Of a DNA stretch of 64,000 nt, positions 29,032 through 40,578 are shown piece by piece. Numbering within the stretch: the stretch's first letter is position 1; every line of letters begins with the position of its first letter. The DNA comes from Sinohyriopsis cumingii (taxonomy: Eukaryota; Mollusca; Bivalvia; Unionida; Unionidae), in the NCBI GenBank assembly GCA_028554795.2, contig CM068839.1, forward strand, positions 44,699,117-44,763,116, in the 5' to 3' direction. Under the pieces are notes generated by a model, which had not been told where the DNA came from, did not search any database, and worked only from the letters and a program-made list of their open reading frames with translations. The position numbers were made by a program, and so were the translations under genes.

Positions 29032-30849
29032 AGAATATTTACCATCTGATCAACAATTAGGTATGCAGATACGTGGTACATTTATTGTCAAAGAAGTGAT
29101 GCAAAATTATTACGTGCTTATTTTAAATTAAGTGTTTCAGCACTTTATATTAATGTTGTCACCCATTCAGCTACCATTTGTCATAGTTCATCTCCACCCC
29201 ACCCCCAATGATTTCCCCCACCCCACCCCGAGGTAGGTGTGGGGGACATCCCCCTCATAAGAAATCTTCTGGCAGCATCTCTGGTGACCTTAATTTTTTA
29301 AAATACAGTATTTAATATAACACCACAGACAGGCTGCTTTCATAGCTCATAAGAATTAGTTGCCTGTGTCCATATTTATGCATATTCATGTGTAATTACA
29401 AAGAGTTGTCCATGTTAAGGACACCTGTTTATAATGAATTATCTTGCTTAGTCCTCTGGCTGTCCTTTGCAGACTGGTTTGCCAGCCAGACTTTATGTAA
29501 AAAGATTATTAACTTCCGTTTGTCTTTCAATAAGTTGCCATGTGAAACATTTTTAAGGCTGATTTTGTTCTATGGTATTGATATACATTGTGTGTTATAT
29601 CAACATAAGTAAACTTAGCATCCAGTAGAATTATGAATAACAATGCAGGTTCAAAGCACTGGCCATAAAACAGAAAACATGTCTATATAGCTAAAAATGG
29701 TGTTAACGCAACAATACCCACATGGGATAACAGTGATTGTATTGTATTGGATATATAGTCCATGAAACTTGCATCCAGTATATATGTTTGTATTTCATGC
29801 TTACAGCTTGTGTTGATTTTTCATCCTTAATCAGTTTTAAATAATGTGCAGTTTTTATACTGGCAAGGAAGTCTTGAGATCAAGATTGTGTATATAATAT
29901 ATTCAGTGCTCAAATTTTATTTTTTTGTATAAATATTTGTATAAATATTATAACAGAAAACAAAGTAATCTCACCTATCCAAGAAATGGAGTGGTGTGAT
30001 GATTTGCATTATTCAAGAGAGGTGTCTATTTGTGGAAGTGGCTGTTAATGAAACTTAAATGCAAGTCGAAAATGAGAGTAAAATGGGATAATGTTGGAAA
30101 ATGGTGACTTTTGATGAAAGGTGAGCTTTAGAGGAGGTAGGACTGTATATCCCACCTATTGAAAGGTCACCTATATTAAGCAATCATATCCTTGTAACGT
30201 TTAACCTCTATTCAACAACCACTTGTCTTTTCTCAGTTCATATTGTTGACTAAAGACAGATTAGAATGTATTACTTTTGCATGTATGATGGAGCCTTGAA
30301 TGGGTATGTGGACTTGAAAGTTGATTTCGGTTTAAGGTATCAGTTGTCATTTAAAGCTTTGTTGTTGAATAATCACAGCTAATTATATCAAACTTGCAAA
30401 TACATTGAGGTTGATAGGGACAACCTAGCTGATCTGCACATTTTACTGTAGTAGTATTTGTTAACTTTTGGGTGTTTCTGTTATTGATAAAAGAGGTTCT
30501 AGCTTCAGTAACGCTCCCCAAAGTTTAATTTGCTGGCAACATTCAATTTTGAACATTACACAGTTCTTGGTAACTTAAATAAGTTAACATTGTGCTTGGT
30601 TGTCTTGTAAAGAGTTTTTATATTCAAGGAAAACAAAAATTGCAGTTTTTACTCAAACTTGAGTAATTCTTCAGCAGCTCTTCTCAAGAATGAAAAAGAT
30701 TTCAATGTGTACAACTTTGAAAACATTTTTTGCATCCATATTAGTATCTCTGCCTCTAACAAAAATCTGAACATAGATGTATTGAAAGTAAGGTAAATAG
30801 AATCTCAGTTTTAGGATAGATTTTGAAACATTTAATGAAACTGGGTCCT
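29032..30849. other. Gene-free stretch
   Basis: No gene or known element recognised. It includes a C-rich patch (29,195-29,260, CCACCCCACCCC type) in otherwise AT-rich sequence. Confidence 0.5.
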
Positions 30850-31420
30850 GACTCCCCAAAACAGGATTATCATTTTGAAATTGAGTTTCGTCAAAAGAGT
30901 TTTTATCATGTGTAGTTGGTCCAAAACAAAAATGATACAAATTGACCTTCAGTATGGCCACCATGGTGTCCATCGTCAAAATATTATCTCTAATATGTAT
31001 CTGTTCAAATGGATGGTGTTATTAACATGGGGTTTTCACCAGTAGTCTTCTTAATGTGCCTGCTTGGTCCTAAATGAAAATGGTGCCAATCATTAGTGTA
31101 ATAATTGCTGCCATAATGACTGTCATGAAAATCTTGCTGTCAATACTCTCCCTGAATGATTGTTCATATTGACGTGAAATTTTCACCAAAAGATGATGTC
31201 TAATTAGTCCCAAATGAGAATGGTGTCAATCTGATAACCATTATGCCCACCACAGCAGCTATTTTGAGAATCTTGTTATTACTGGAGAATATCAGAAATG
31301 GTTTCACCACTCAGCAGTTAAAAGGAAGAAATGGTCTTGTCTTGAATTCCTAGAAATTCTAAGTTTTTGGTGCTCAGTAGAGCAACAGTACCTTCAAAGG
31401 ACTCTTGTTTTTATTGTTCT
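30850..31420 (+). repeat. GTCC-headed modular repeat, 3' part (copy 3)
   Basis: Degenerate modules (GTATGGCCACCATGG, CATGGGGTTTTCACCAGTAG, TCCTAAATGAAAATGGTGCC, CATGAAAATCTTGCTGTC). They are followed by the family tail GAAATGGTTTCACCACTCAG, TTGAATTCCTAGAAATTC and GCTCAGTAGAGCAACAG. The GTCC head is absent. Confidence 0.6.
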
Positions 31421-31465
31421 AGTCATTCTTACTTTCAGTCTTATCCATCTTAAATTATTTAATTA

Positions 31466-31858
31466 GTACAGCTCTCCCCACTATAATGCCCTTCATTATA
31501 TCACAGTTTCTGTTTATGAGGCATGTATAGTTATTGATCCCATATTATTCTGTGGTAGAATTTAGAAGTAGTTCGTTATAAGAAAGTAATGAAATTACTA
31601 CAGTACTCTCTTACTATAAGGCCCCTCACTATAACAGTTACTGTTATAATGCAAGTAAAGTCATGGATCTCGTTTTGTAAACTAGTAGTAAAATTATATG
31701 TATCCTATAATTCATTATAAGGCAGTCCCACTGTAAGGCAGCATTCTTTATGGACAACATTATATTGAGGGAGGACTGTATCATGTACTTCATTATAAAG
31801 CAGTATCCTCTGTAGCTTTCATGGACAGCATTATAACGAGGAGGTATTGTGTTAATGT
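31466..31858. mobile_element. Nested/tandem Tigger-pogo-like MITEs
   Basis: TACAGCTCTCCCCACTATAA (31,466) pairs with TACAGTCCTCCCTCAATATA read inward from about 31,790. TACAGTACTCTCTTACTATA (about 31,598) pairs with CACAATACCTCCTCGTTATA read inward from about 31,855. The ends resemble the TACAGT..CTC..TATAA style of pogo/Tigger elements, which duplicate TA. No transposase is encoded. Confidence 0.5.
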
Positions 31859-32399
31859 ATTCGGACAGGAATTTATACAGATTTCATCAGTAGGCACTTC
31901 TCACTGTGGTCATAATTGTTCTCTCGTTTTATGTCGTAGTATGTACAAAGAATAGGTTTATGTATTGTGTATGTCTTTTACAAACCTGAATATAAATGAT
32001 GTTTATGAAGCTGTCACTGAATAACTGTGTCAATTATGAATATAATTTTAGCTGTTTTGTACATTTCTGCAAAGAGTTATGGCTAAATTGATTTTATGGC
32101 ATGCTTAATTTCAACTGTTTTCATTGCATAAATTGTTCCTCTCTGGAAAAGATCTGTAATGTAATTATAATATTGTTAAACTTGAAACGGGATTTAGAAT
32201 TATGAAGGTAGCGTTTCATTGGAAATGAATCCACAAGTTGCCATTGAGATTTATTTCTCACATTGACTTTGTATAATGTTAAAATCTACACGAATATGAA
32301 TTTTTTAAAATTGTTCTCTATTTTAATTATTTGGCCCTACTGTGATTGAAAAAGGGACAAATGTTTCATATGTCTTTCAGAATATCTGATCTGTATCTA

Positions 32400-32860
32400 A
32401 CCATCAAAAATCTATTTCAGTTCAATAGCACAAAAGCTGTTAGAGCTTGAGTGATGAAATTTTATGCACTTGATTATAGTCATGTGTAGATGGCTTGATT
32501 AATCTTTGAAGTCATTATACCTTTCATGGAAATTTTTGTTAAAATACTTTTGGGGGGAACTTTTTTTAATTTTTACATAAACTGATTTTTATTTTTTTTT
32601 ACAATTAAGCAAAAACCTCATGAGGTGAACAAATGAAATTAGGTAGGCATTTATTTATATGTAGATGACCTGATTATATTTTGAGTTCATCACACACATT
32701 TTAAAGGTGTTTGCAATTTTTTTTTACATATTTGGACTTTGTAAAAAAATACATATGTCACAGTTAAGCAGAGAGCACTTGAGGTAGAGAAATGAAATTT
32801 GATATTTATATGAATATGTACATAACATGTTACTTTTTTAAAACAAACTCTGTGAGCACA
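32400..32860 (+). repeat. Degenerate modular repeat (AATTAAGCA..GAGGT family)
   Basis: CAATTAAGCAAAAACCTCAT then GAGGTGAACAAATGAAAT recurs as CAGTTAAGCAGAGAGCACTT then GAGGTAGAGAAATGAAAT about 150 bp later. Similar phrases occur at 45.9-46.2 kb. Unclassified. Confidence 0.4.
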
Positions 32861-33395
32861 ATATTCGGTCAAACTTTGTTCACTTTTATGCCAACATTTC
32901 AACATTTTCTACATTTTTGAAACTTTGGGAAATTTACTTTTTTGGTGTATTGGGCATACATTTTACAAACACAACTCTGGTACATATTGTATGTAGAAAT
33001 CTTGTTCCTTTTTCATTACATTGTTTTCATTTAGTAACAGTCGCCAGTGACATTTGTATTTTGTCTGTCCAAGCTAAAACATTTCATTGGAGATTCTGTT
33101 CTATCCAGAATATTTGCAAATTTTGAATATGTGCTAATTTTGTTTTTATACTCATTTGATATGCAAGTTGCATAGTTATTCAGGGTATACCATTGTGGTA
33201 ACAGACTTATTTTACGTCTTGGTAGTTCCGTGTTTGATTTCACAAGTCTGCATGCATATACGTGATGAAGTGGCCATGCATCCAGAGTTGTTATTTTCCA
33301 TGGGTTTTCTGGTTTCCACCACATCAGAGAGTCACCACATTATGCCACCACTGGATTCATTGAGATGATGAATATTACAGGATTACTCTTGACAG

Positions 33396-33525
33396 TGCTT
33401 GCCGGTAGCTTCTATTGGGTCAGTGGTTCTTTCTGGGGTTTCTTGGGTTCTTTCTCCAATATTAATACTGGCCGCCATGAATAGCCTATCTCATGCTGAA
33501 AAATGGCATTAAATCCTAAACAGCA
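33396..33525 (+). mobile_element. tRNA-derived SINE, family B, copy 6, 5'-truncated insertion
   Basis: Only the 3' 130 bp is present (from GTGCTTGCCGGTAGCTTC to GGCATTAAATCC). It is flanked by a perfect 11-bp duplication ACTCTTGACAG (33,385-33,395 and 33,526-33,536). The duplication shows that it inserted already lacking the tRNA head, as in incomplete LINE-type reverse transcription. Confidence 0.9.
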
Positions 33526-33594
33526 ACTCTTGACAGCCACCCCCACCCCACATAATAAATACCCTTTGCAGATTTTTATCATTGACTTTAACTG

Positions 33595-34317
33595 CAGATT
33601 TGCCAACCTTTACTTTTACCCTAAGACTTACTGAAATGGCTTTTAAATTATGGGTTTTGTTATTGATATAAAAAAACCCAACATGAACAGCACTTATGGT
33701 CAGATCTGGATATTGGTACAGGTTTGGTACAGATGTAAGTTTTCATATTAACCTACAGGATTTGGTCAGGGAACCAGACCAGTTGTATAGGGGGTACTGA
33801 AGATGTTTCAATCCACCCCAATTATTTATGCTAAATAGCTGTATGAGCTTTTTGCTTTTACATAATTGCATTGTCAGGAAATGTTGTTAAACTACAAAAA
33901 ACACGTTGAAGGTGAAGGGGACAGACAAACTCTTTGTCTTGTAAAGATCAAACAATTGGCACAGATATATAAAAAATATTTGATTATTGCCCATGGCATG
34001 TAAGTACCATGTGATCTTTAAAAAACCCAACAAAACTCCCAAAGATTATGTCAATTTGAGATCTAGGAAGAAGTCATTTTCTTGCATTGGGTTTGGAGCT
34101 GCAGTTTCAGAAACCTAACTGGATGTCATTAGGGCCCAGTTGTGCTTTGCAAATTTTTTAGTTGAACATAATGCTGCTTTCACGGAACCAAACCACTTTT
34201 CTGAACTTGTAAAACTGTATGTTTTCCAGTTTAAATTAGCAGTACATGATATTTTGTTAGACCTTTCTAAAAATGTGCTTTACTGAAGTCTTTTTTTGGC
34301 CAAGGTTGGCAGGTCTG
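33595..34317 (+). mobile_element. hAT-like element, CAGAYYTGCCAACC-type ends, copy 3
   Basis: CAGATTTGCCAACCTTTA at the left and CAGACCTGCCAACCTTGG read inward from the right bound 723 bp. Inside, the + frame CFANFLVEHNAAFTEPNHF corresponds to FVSFLVEHNLPLSAGDHA in copy 1. A second, diverged copy of the right terminus (TTGACAGGTCTGTAATT) follows 61 bp further on. Confidence 0.65.
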
Positions 34318-34813
34318 TAATAGAAATGAATGAGTATTAAGCTTTACTGATGTCTTTTTAGCTAAGTTGACAGGTCTGTAATTAAAAATGAATTGGTATC
34401 TATGAGCCAGCGAGGGACATAGGGCATGTAATTGTTTGTTACATGTAACATAACAGTGAACAGCATGGACCATGATTGGCATTTGATACAATAGAAGACC
34501 TGGGTCTATTTTGTTCAGCATATGATGCAGTAAAAGAACAGGATCAGTGTTGCTTGGCTTATGATACAATCTGTGACCAAGGTCAATGCTGCTTGGCACA
34601 TGATACAATCTAAGATCTGGGTCTCTGTTACTTGCAGTTGTGTGTGTATATTTATCATGTAGGGTTGTCTACTTTTTACATAGAAAACTTTGGTACATTT
34701 TCTTTTCAGATGTGTTAAGTTGGTTTCTCAGTTAGGTATAAATTGTTAAAGCTACATTAAAAATTTAACACACACACACACACACAGAGCTAGATACAAT
34801 GGTCCCTCACTGT

Positions 34814-35047
34814 AAAGCACCCCAGTCTATCATGGTCCATGATAGAACACAGGTATGGTCATGGATGCTATCAGTCTAACATCGTCCATGTTAAAACACA
34901 GGTATGATCATGGGTGCTATCAGTCTCACATCATCCATGTTAAAACACAGGTATGATCATGGGTGCTATCAGTCTCACATCGTCCATGTTAAAACACAGG
35001 TATGATCATGGGTGCTATCATTCTCACATCATCCATGTTAAAACACT
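34814..35047 (+). repeat. 49-bp minisatellite, about 5 copies
   Basis: TCAGTCTCACATC recurs at 34,871, 34,920 and 34,969 (exactly 49 bp apart) with diverged units on either side. The unit also contains TCCATGTTAAAACACAGGTA and GATCATGGGTGCTA. Confidence 0.9.
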
Positions 35048-35104
35048 GTATTATATTTTTAGTTAATTCCTCCCAATATTGACCTTGACTACTGTTTAAA
35101 TTTG

Positions 35105-35300
35105 CTCATGAGTCCGGCTGCAAGGTGCACAGACCCAATTCTGCTGGCGCATAATCTGCCAACATATCTAGGTCTGTGTAGTTTGTTAGGAGTAATCAGT
35201 AGAACAAACTACATAGATCCCAAACTACAGGCACATCATGCTATGGTAGATCAGGATTTATGTTGTTTGCAGTTTGACTCAACTTGTAAGCAAATATATG
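35105..35300 (+). repeat. Foldback repeat, copy 2
   Basis: Diverged relative of 27,215-27,400. The centre folds strongly: GGTCTGTGTAGTTTGTT pairs with AACAAACTACATAGATCC across a short loop (14 of 17 pairs). Conservation of the fold in both copies suggests a foldback MITE. Confidence 0.55.
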
Positions 35301-36440
35301 CAGAATATCACAATAATATGAGGGCTCTCTTGTAATGAGGGAGACCAGTAAGCATTTTGATTGAAAACCTTTCCCCAGTTCTTTAAAAAGCTTAAAAATG
35401 CTGTTATCAAAAGTTACAAATTCTTGACAATTACTTGTAAAATTCTTGTTTTTCGGATTTTGTGTGCACATAACGCTGTGTTGTATGACCTCATTTGTAG
35501 TGTAATTGTTTTATATCAAATATAATAAAGACTGAAAAATAAATAGAAAATATGTTGTTTTCAAATTGTACATTTTACTCACAAGAGAAGCAAGTTTAAT
35601 ATCTCTCAAAATAAGTTGAATTTTCCATTTTCTTCAGATGTCAAGTCATTTGGTATATTTTGTTTATTTTCAGTTTCAAACTGAGGCTATGGATTCACTT
35701 TTTCTGTACATCAGTGAATTTATCTGTCTTACCTTGGCTGTAGCTTGTTTTTTTTACTGCACCTTTGGAGATCAAGATTGAGAGAGAGGGATGGCACATC
35801 GTGATGATGAATTTGTGTTACCACCAAACACCATTATTGACTTGCTTCCCTTGATCTTTCAGTGGTGAAAACATTTTCAGAAAGCGTGGTTGCCCACAAA
35901 TAGGCTGTCCAAGAAAATCAACTGGTTGTGCAATTCCAGTTGAAAATGATATACTAAACAGTAATTAAATTAATTCACCAAATGTATAGTCATATTATCC
36001 CAATTTGTCATGTGAGTGATTGAGCCACTCTTATTGGTTAAATGTCAGGATTAGTGTAAGTATGTATTTGCATAGGATTATGAAAGAGTGATTGCATTTT
36101 AAGATACCCACATCATTGCTGCTAATTTGATATTGGTAAGTGATGAAGAGTAAACATGTCTTGTGTAATGAGCTTAGCATCTGGCATGTCCCCGTCCTGA
36201 ACTGCAAAGTGATGACTTGAAATCGGATTATTATGTAATAGTGGTTCAAAGAACCATAGTCATCAAAATCGAGTTGCCTGGCTAGGCATTGACTTGTTCA
36301 CACTTGGTTGCCCAGAACTAAAACTTGGTTGCCTTGGGCCATTGGGTAATGGATTTACCTGTCCCTGTTTATATCGAGCCTCTTACTGCAATACACTTTC
36401 ACTTAATACCATCAACTTTTCCTTTAGGGTGTATGTCGGA
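35301..36440. other. Gene-free stretch
   Basis: No gene, RNA or known element recognised in this AT-rich DNA. Confidence 0.5.
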
Positions 36441-36735
36441 ATGACTGCTCTGGTGACCTAATGGTTAGAGCAGACGCGGGAGGTGGCGGGTTCGAGCCAA
36501 AGACTTATAAAATGGTACTAACAGAATCCTCGCTAGGCGCTCAGTATAAAGAGGTTAGTGTTAGGAGTGGTTGGTCTGGTGTCAGGATAATGTCACTGGG
36601 TGGGACATCATGCTACATGTCTGTGGCGTTATGATCCACTGCTAGACATCGCTCTAAACTGCCACACTGCAGACATTGTAGCGATATAACTGATTTTTTT
36701 TTATATAAAGCTACGTTAAAAATGCACATACACGC
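36441..36735 (+). mobile_element. tRNA-derived SINE, family A, copy 3
   Basis: CTGGTGACCTAATGGTTAGA (A-box region) then GGCGGGTTCGAGCC (B box) with a deletion between them. The family body follows (GAGGTTAGTGTTAGGAGTGG, TGTCACTGGGTGGGACATCA). The tail is GTTAAAAATGCACA. No clear target duplication. Confidence 0.85.
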
Positions 36736-37373
36736 ATTTTGGAGTGAAGGCCTTTTGCACAATAAAATTGGGTTACTATGACCTTCTTTCTGGGATTTAT
36801 TTATTTATTACAGATTGATTGCAATGGGATATCTTTGTCTTCATCTGTTTGGTGACTACAGTCCTATTTATTGCATACTTGAAATATGGACAATTATTGG
36901 CGAAATATTTTTCATATTTTGTCAATTAATATTTTGTGAGCTTGAGCAATAAACCCAAACTGCCTTCATAATTTTTGCCAAAGATGTTTTACATGCCACC
37001 ATTTGCTTTACAAAAAAGTTATGTCCCTCAAACAACCTTGACAAGAATGTAAAATATCGGGTGTGCTGCATCACTCAGTTGGACTTGCTGTAATAGCCGG
37101 ATAGAGTAAACAAAATTCAGTTATTGCAAAATGATAGTTATCCCAAGCCTACCATTTCTCATATCACTCATTTTTATATGATAAGTGAATAAATGCAATT
37201 GAAGTTGAGATGAATTTGTGAATTGGTGGTGGGCTGAAGAGTGAATTGAACTTAAAAACGTAATAACTTTCATTCAGAACCGAGTTTTGGCATATAAGAA
37301 AATTTATTTAAAAAATTCTTTACTGGTGTAAATACGGAATTTATTTCATATTGTAAAGAAATTAAAATGAACT

Positions 37374-37401
37374 TATATATATATGTGTGTGTGTGTGTGT
37401 T
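37374..37401. repeat. (TA)n(TG)n microsatellite
   Basis: Short compound dinucleotide run in gene-free DNA. The surrounding 36.7-38.3 kb has no other recognised feature. Confidence 0.85.
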
Positions 37402-38329
37402 TCTTCTTGTATCACATGATAAAATCTATCCAGTATTAACATACAGAAGGAAATATCCTCTGCTGATTGTTAGAAATGATTGTTAAAATAATGGAAAAGA
37501 GCAAAAACCAACAAGTTTAGAAAAATTATATAATTGATTTCATTAGAATACAAAGTGACAATTGAAAAAGAAGAATTGTGAATTATATCTCAAACAGTCC
37601 AAATGTTCTATCACAAATCAAAACGTATAGAGTATTTTGAATGAATGTCTGTGATGTTCCAAGTGAATTCCAATCTTCATTGTACTGATGTACCAATAGC
37701 CTGGAATAGTGATGTGCTAACAGTCTTGATATATCACAGTGAATTCACAATAATCCCATTTAGTGATTTAGTTCTAAAGTCAAAGAGCTCTTTGTAATTA
37801 CAATGAATGATTTAAATAAATAAATCCTTTCAAATTAAATCTGCACAACTAAAACGTTCCATTAGTCAGATGTTAAAATAAGAATGAGTCATTTTGATAT
37901 AAACGACCCTAATATAAAAACCTAAAACACAATAAGAGGACCATGATGAAGGTCATCTCAATGACAATTTCCATGAACTTTGAATCGATGCTGTATCTAG
38001 CTCTCAAAACCAAGTAAAAGTGTTAATCTACAAGTGATAATGATTTAAATATATAATCCGTAATCATAGGCAAATACTACATCTGTAATATTTTGTTTAC
38101 AAGAAAATAACATTAGGCATGTAGGCCCAAACTCCTCCTCAGTTATGGATAAAGGTCAATCGCACAATACAAATTAAATATAACATATAATCACGGACAC
38201 AATAAAAATTAAAGATAAATACGTTCTGGATCTTTTTTTAAAGGTGTAACTTCACTAATTTAGTCAATTGGCTTTTATTGCATCCTATTGCAATTCCTAA
38301 GAAAAACATTTTTCTCGTTTTCTTAGTTT

Positions 38330-39675
38330 CTACTGGTCACAGGCCAGAAGAAATTGAGGAATGGTCTGTTGTCTGTCTTCCAACGTCCGCCCATCTGTTA
38401 GCACAAGTTTGTTATCGCTATTCCTCCTAAACTACCTGCATGCTTGCCTTGTATCTTTACACACACATTCATCCTATTGGTCCTAATTGTCAATGGCGCT
38501 AATCGGACATCCAATATGTCAGCAAGATCGGCCATCTTGAAAATATTGGCTGGCACATCAACATGAGATTTTCAGTAAAAGACTTCTTATGAAGCCCTGT
38601 TGAGTCGAAATGAACATGGTACCGATCTGACTTCCAATATGGCCATCACGGCAGCCATCTTGAAAATCTTATCGCTACTTTTCTGCAATGGATGATCATA
38701 AGAACATGGGGTTTTCATTTTTAAAAAATCTTATTATGATGTCCTGATGGTGATAAATGAAATGATGCCGATATGATGTCCAGTATGGCGCCAAAGTGAC
38801 CATCTTGAAAATCTTATCGTTACTCCTCCCATATGGATGATCATATTAACACGAGGTGTCCACTGAAAGACTTCGTAATCAATTGCTCCTGAATGATAAT
38901 AGTGCTGATATGAAGTCCAATATGGCCGTCTTAGCAGTCATCTTTAAAATCTTCTTGTGACAACTCTCATCGAACAGAAGGTCATATTGGCATGCAGTTT
39001 TAACTAAATTACTTGTTATGATGTCCATTAGGTATTAAATGAAGATGTTGCTGATCTGACATCCATTAATATCTCCATGATAGCCATCTTGAAAATCGTG
39101 ATATTGGTACTCCGGAATGGAAAGTCGTATATTGAAAACATGTTATCTCTACTCCTCTCCAAAAGGTTGGTTATATCGCCTGTGTTATTCACCAACAGGC
39201 TTCTTGTGATACCTACCTAGTCCTAAATGAAAAGTATGACAGTGTTATATGGCTTCTACGATGACTGTCTTAAGAATCTTGGCACTACTTCCCCTGAATG
39301 GGTGATCATTATGACGGTGTTTTCACCAGGTCCTAAATGCAAGTGGTGCCAGTCATACATCCAGTATGGTTGCCATGACAACTGTCTTTAAAAAATAATT
39401 GTTGTTACTAATAATGGATTATCATTACGACATGGGGCTTTGACCAAAAGATTTATAACGATGTCTTCATGGTCGTAAATGAAAATGGCACCAAGCTGGA
39501 TCCTGTCTGTGTACCACATACGCTAGTTAGACAATCTTGTTATTGATGAAGAATATGATAGATTGTATCAACACTTAACAGTTAAAAAGAGGAAATGCTC
39601 TTATTTTGAATTCCTGGAAATTCTTTTCTCCCAGTAGAGCGTCAGTCCCTTCTTATGACTCTTGTTTTGTTTTTT
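38330..39675 (+). repeat. GTCC-headed modular repeat, most complete copy (copy 4)
   Basis: Head (CAACGTCCGCCCATCTGTTA, GCACAAGTTTGTTATCGCTA). Then about seven modules marked by CATCTTGAAAAT-type phrases near 38,531, 38,654, 38,799, 38,935, 39,082, 39,263 and 39,379. Then the tail (TTGAATTCCTGGAAATTC, CCCAGTAGAGCGTCAGTCCC, GACTCTTGTTTTG). Each module adds CATGGGGTTTTCA and TCCTAAATGAAAATGGTGC variants. No coding capacity; superfamily unknown. Confidence 0.7.
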
Positions 39676-40578
39676 TATACTGGAGATTTTCTAACCAGTG
39701 AAGAATGTCAACCGCTTTCACTAGGAGCAGTATTAAAGCCTATACAGAAAATAAATGTTTATTGAGTTCAGCCATTGATTCTGCTAGCTCCAGCAAGATT
39801 ACTTGCACTAAACACTCCAGCAAATTTGTTCAAATGGAACTATTTTCTGAAGATGCAACATAACCAATGCAGAGTTTTGGATAATTTGGTGGGGGTGGGA
39901 GATTTTTGGACATGTGTATATTATTGCGTAACATAAGTAAGATGGTCTTGTGTACTTACAGCTGATGAGCAGGATTTCATCAACATTTTAGAAACAAAAT
40001 TAAGGAAACTTATAAGAAACATATTTGATAACTGTACCTTAGAATCGGATATTTACTTTATCAGTAAAACTATTTACAAAAAGAATTTGTTGTGCCAAAT
40101 GACGTTATTGACATGCATGTGATAATTCTCGATTTCCTGGAAAATTATCTCGTTTTAATTACGATTGCTGATACGGCGGTTTTTCCTCATCATAAATCCC
40201 GTTTTCAACCTTCAAAAACTACTATTTTTGAAATACAAGAATCCACCCCATTGTGCATGTTGAAAGACAATGCTCTGTCATTGAAATCAAACTCAACAGC
40301 TTTTGAGTACCTCTTTTATAGAGTGGGTTTTGGGTTGTAGAATAGGCCTGATGCATCCTGGCTGAATGTTACAAGAGGCGACCGAGGGGTACTTAGGTAG
40401 AGGAGACGTCTGTTCAATGCAACACCCTACTTTGGTCTCAGCATCAGCTAGACGGGTTATCGTATGAACCCGGTATGATCAATCGGCTGTTCACGTCATG
40501 GGATCAAGGTCTCTAAAATTTAACCACACGTTGATCCCATTCATGCAAGTTTATCCAACCTTAGTGTTTTCTATCTTT
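39676..40578. other. Gene-free stretch
   Basis: No recognised gene. GGGATCAA / TTGATCCC near 40,500-40,545 is a short inverted repeat only. Confidence 0.45.
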
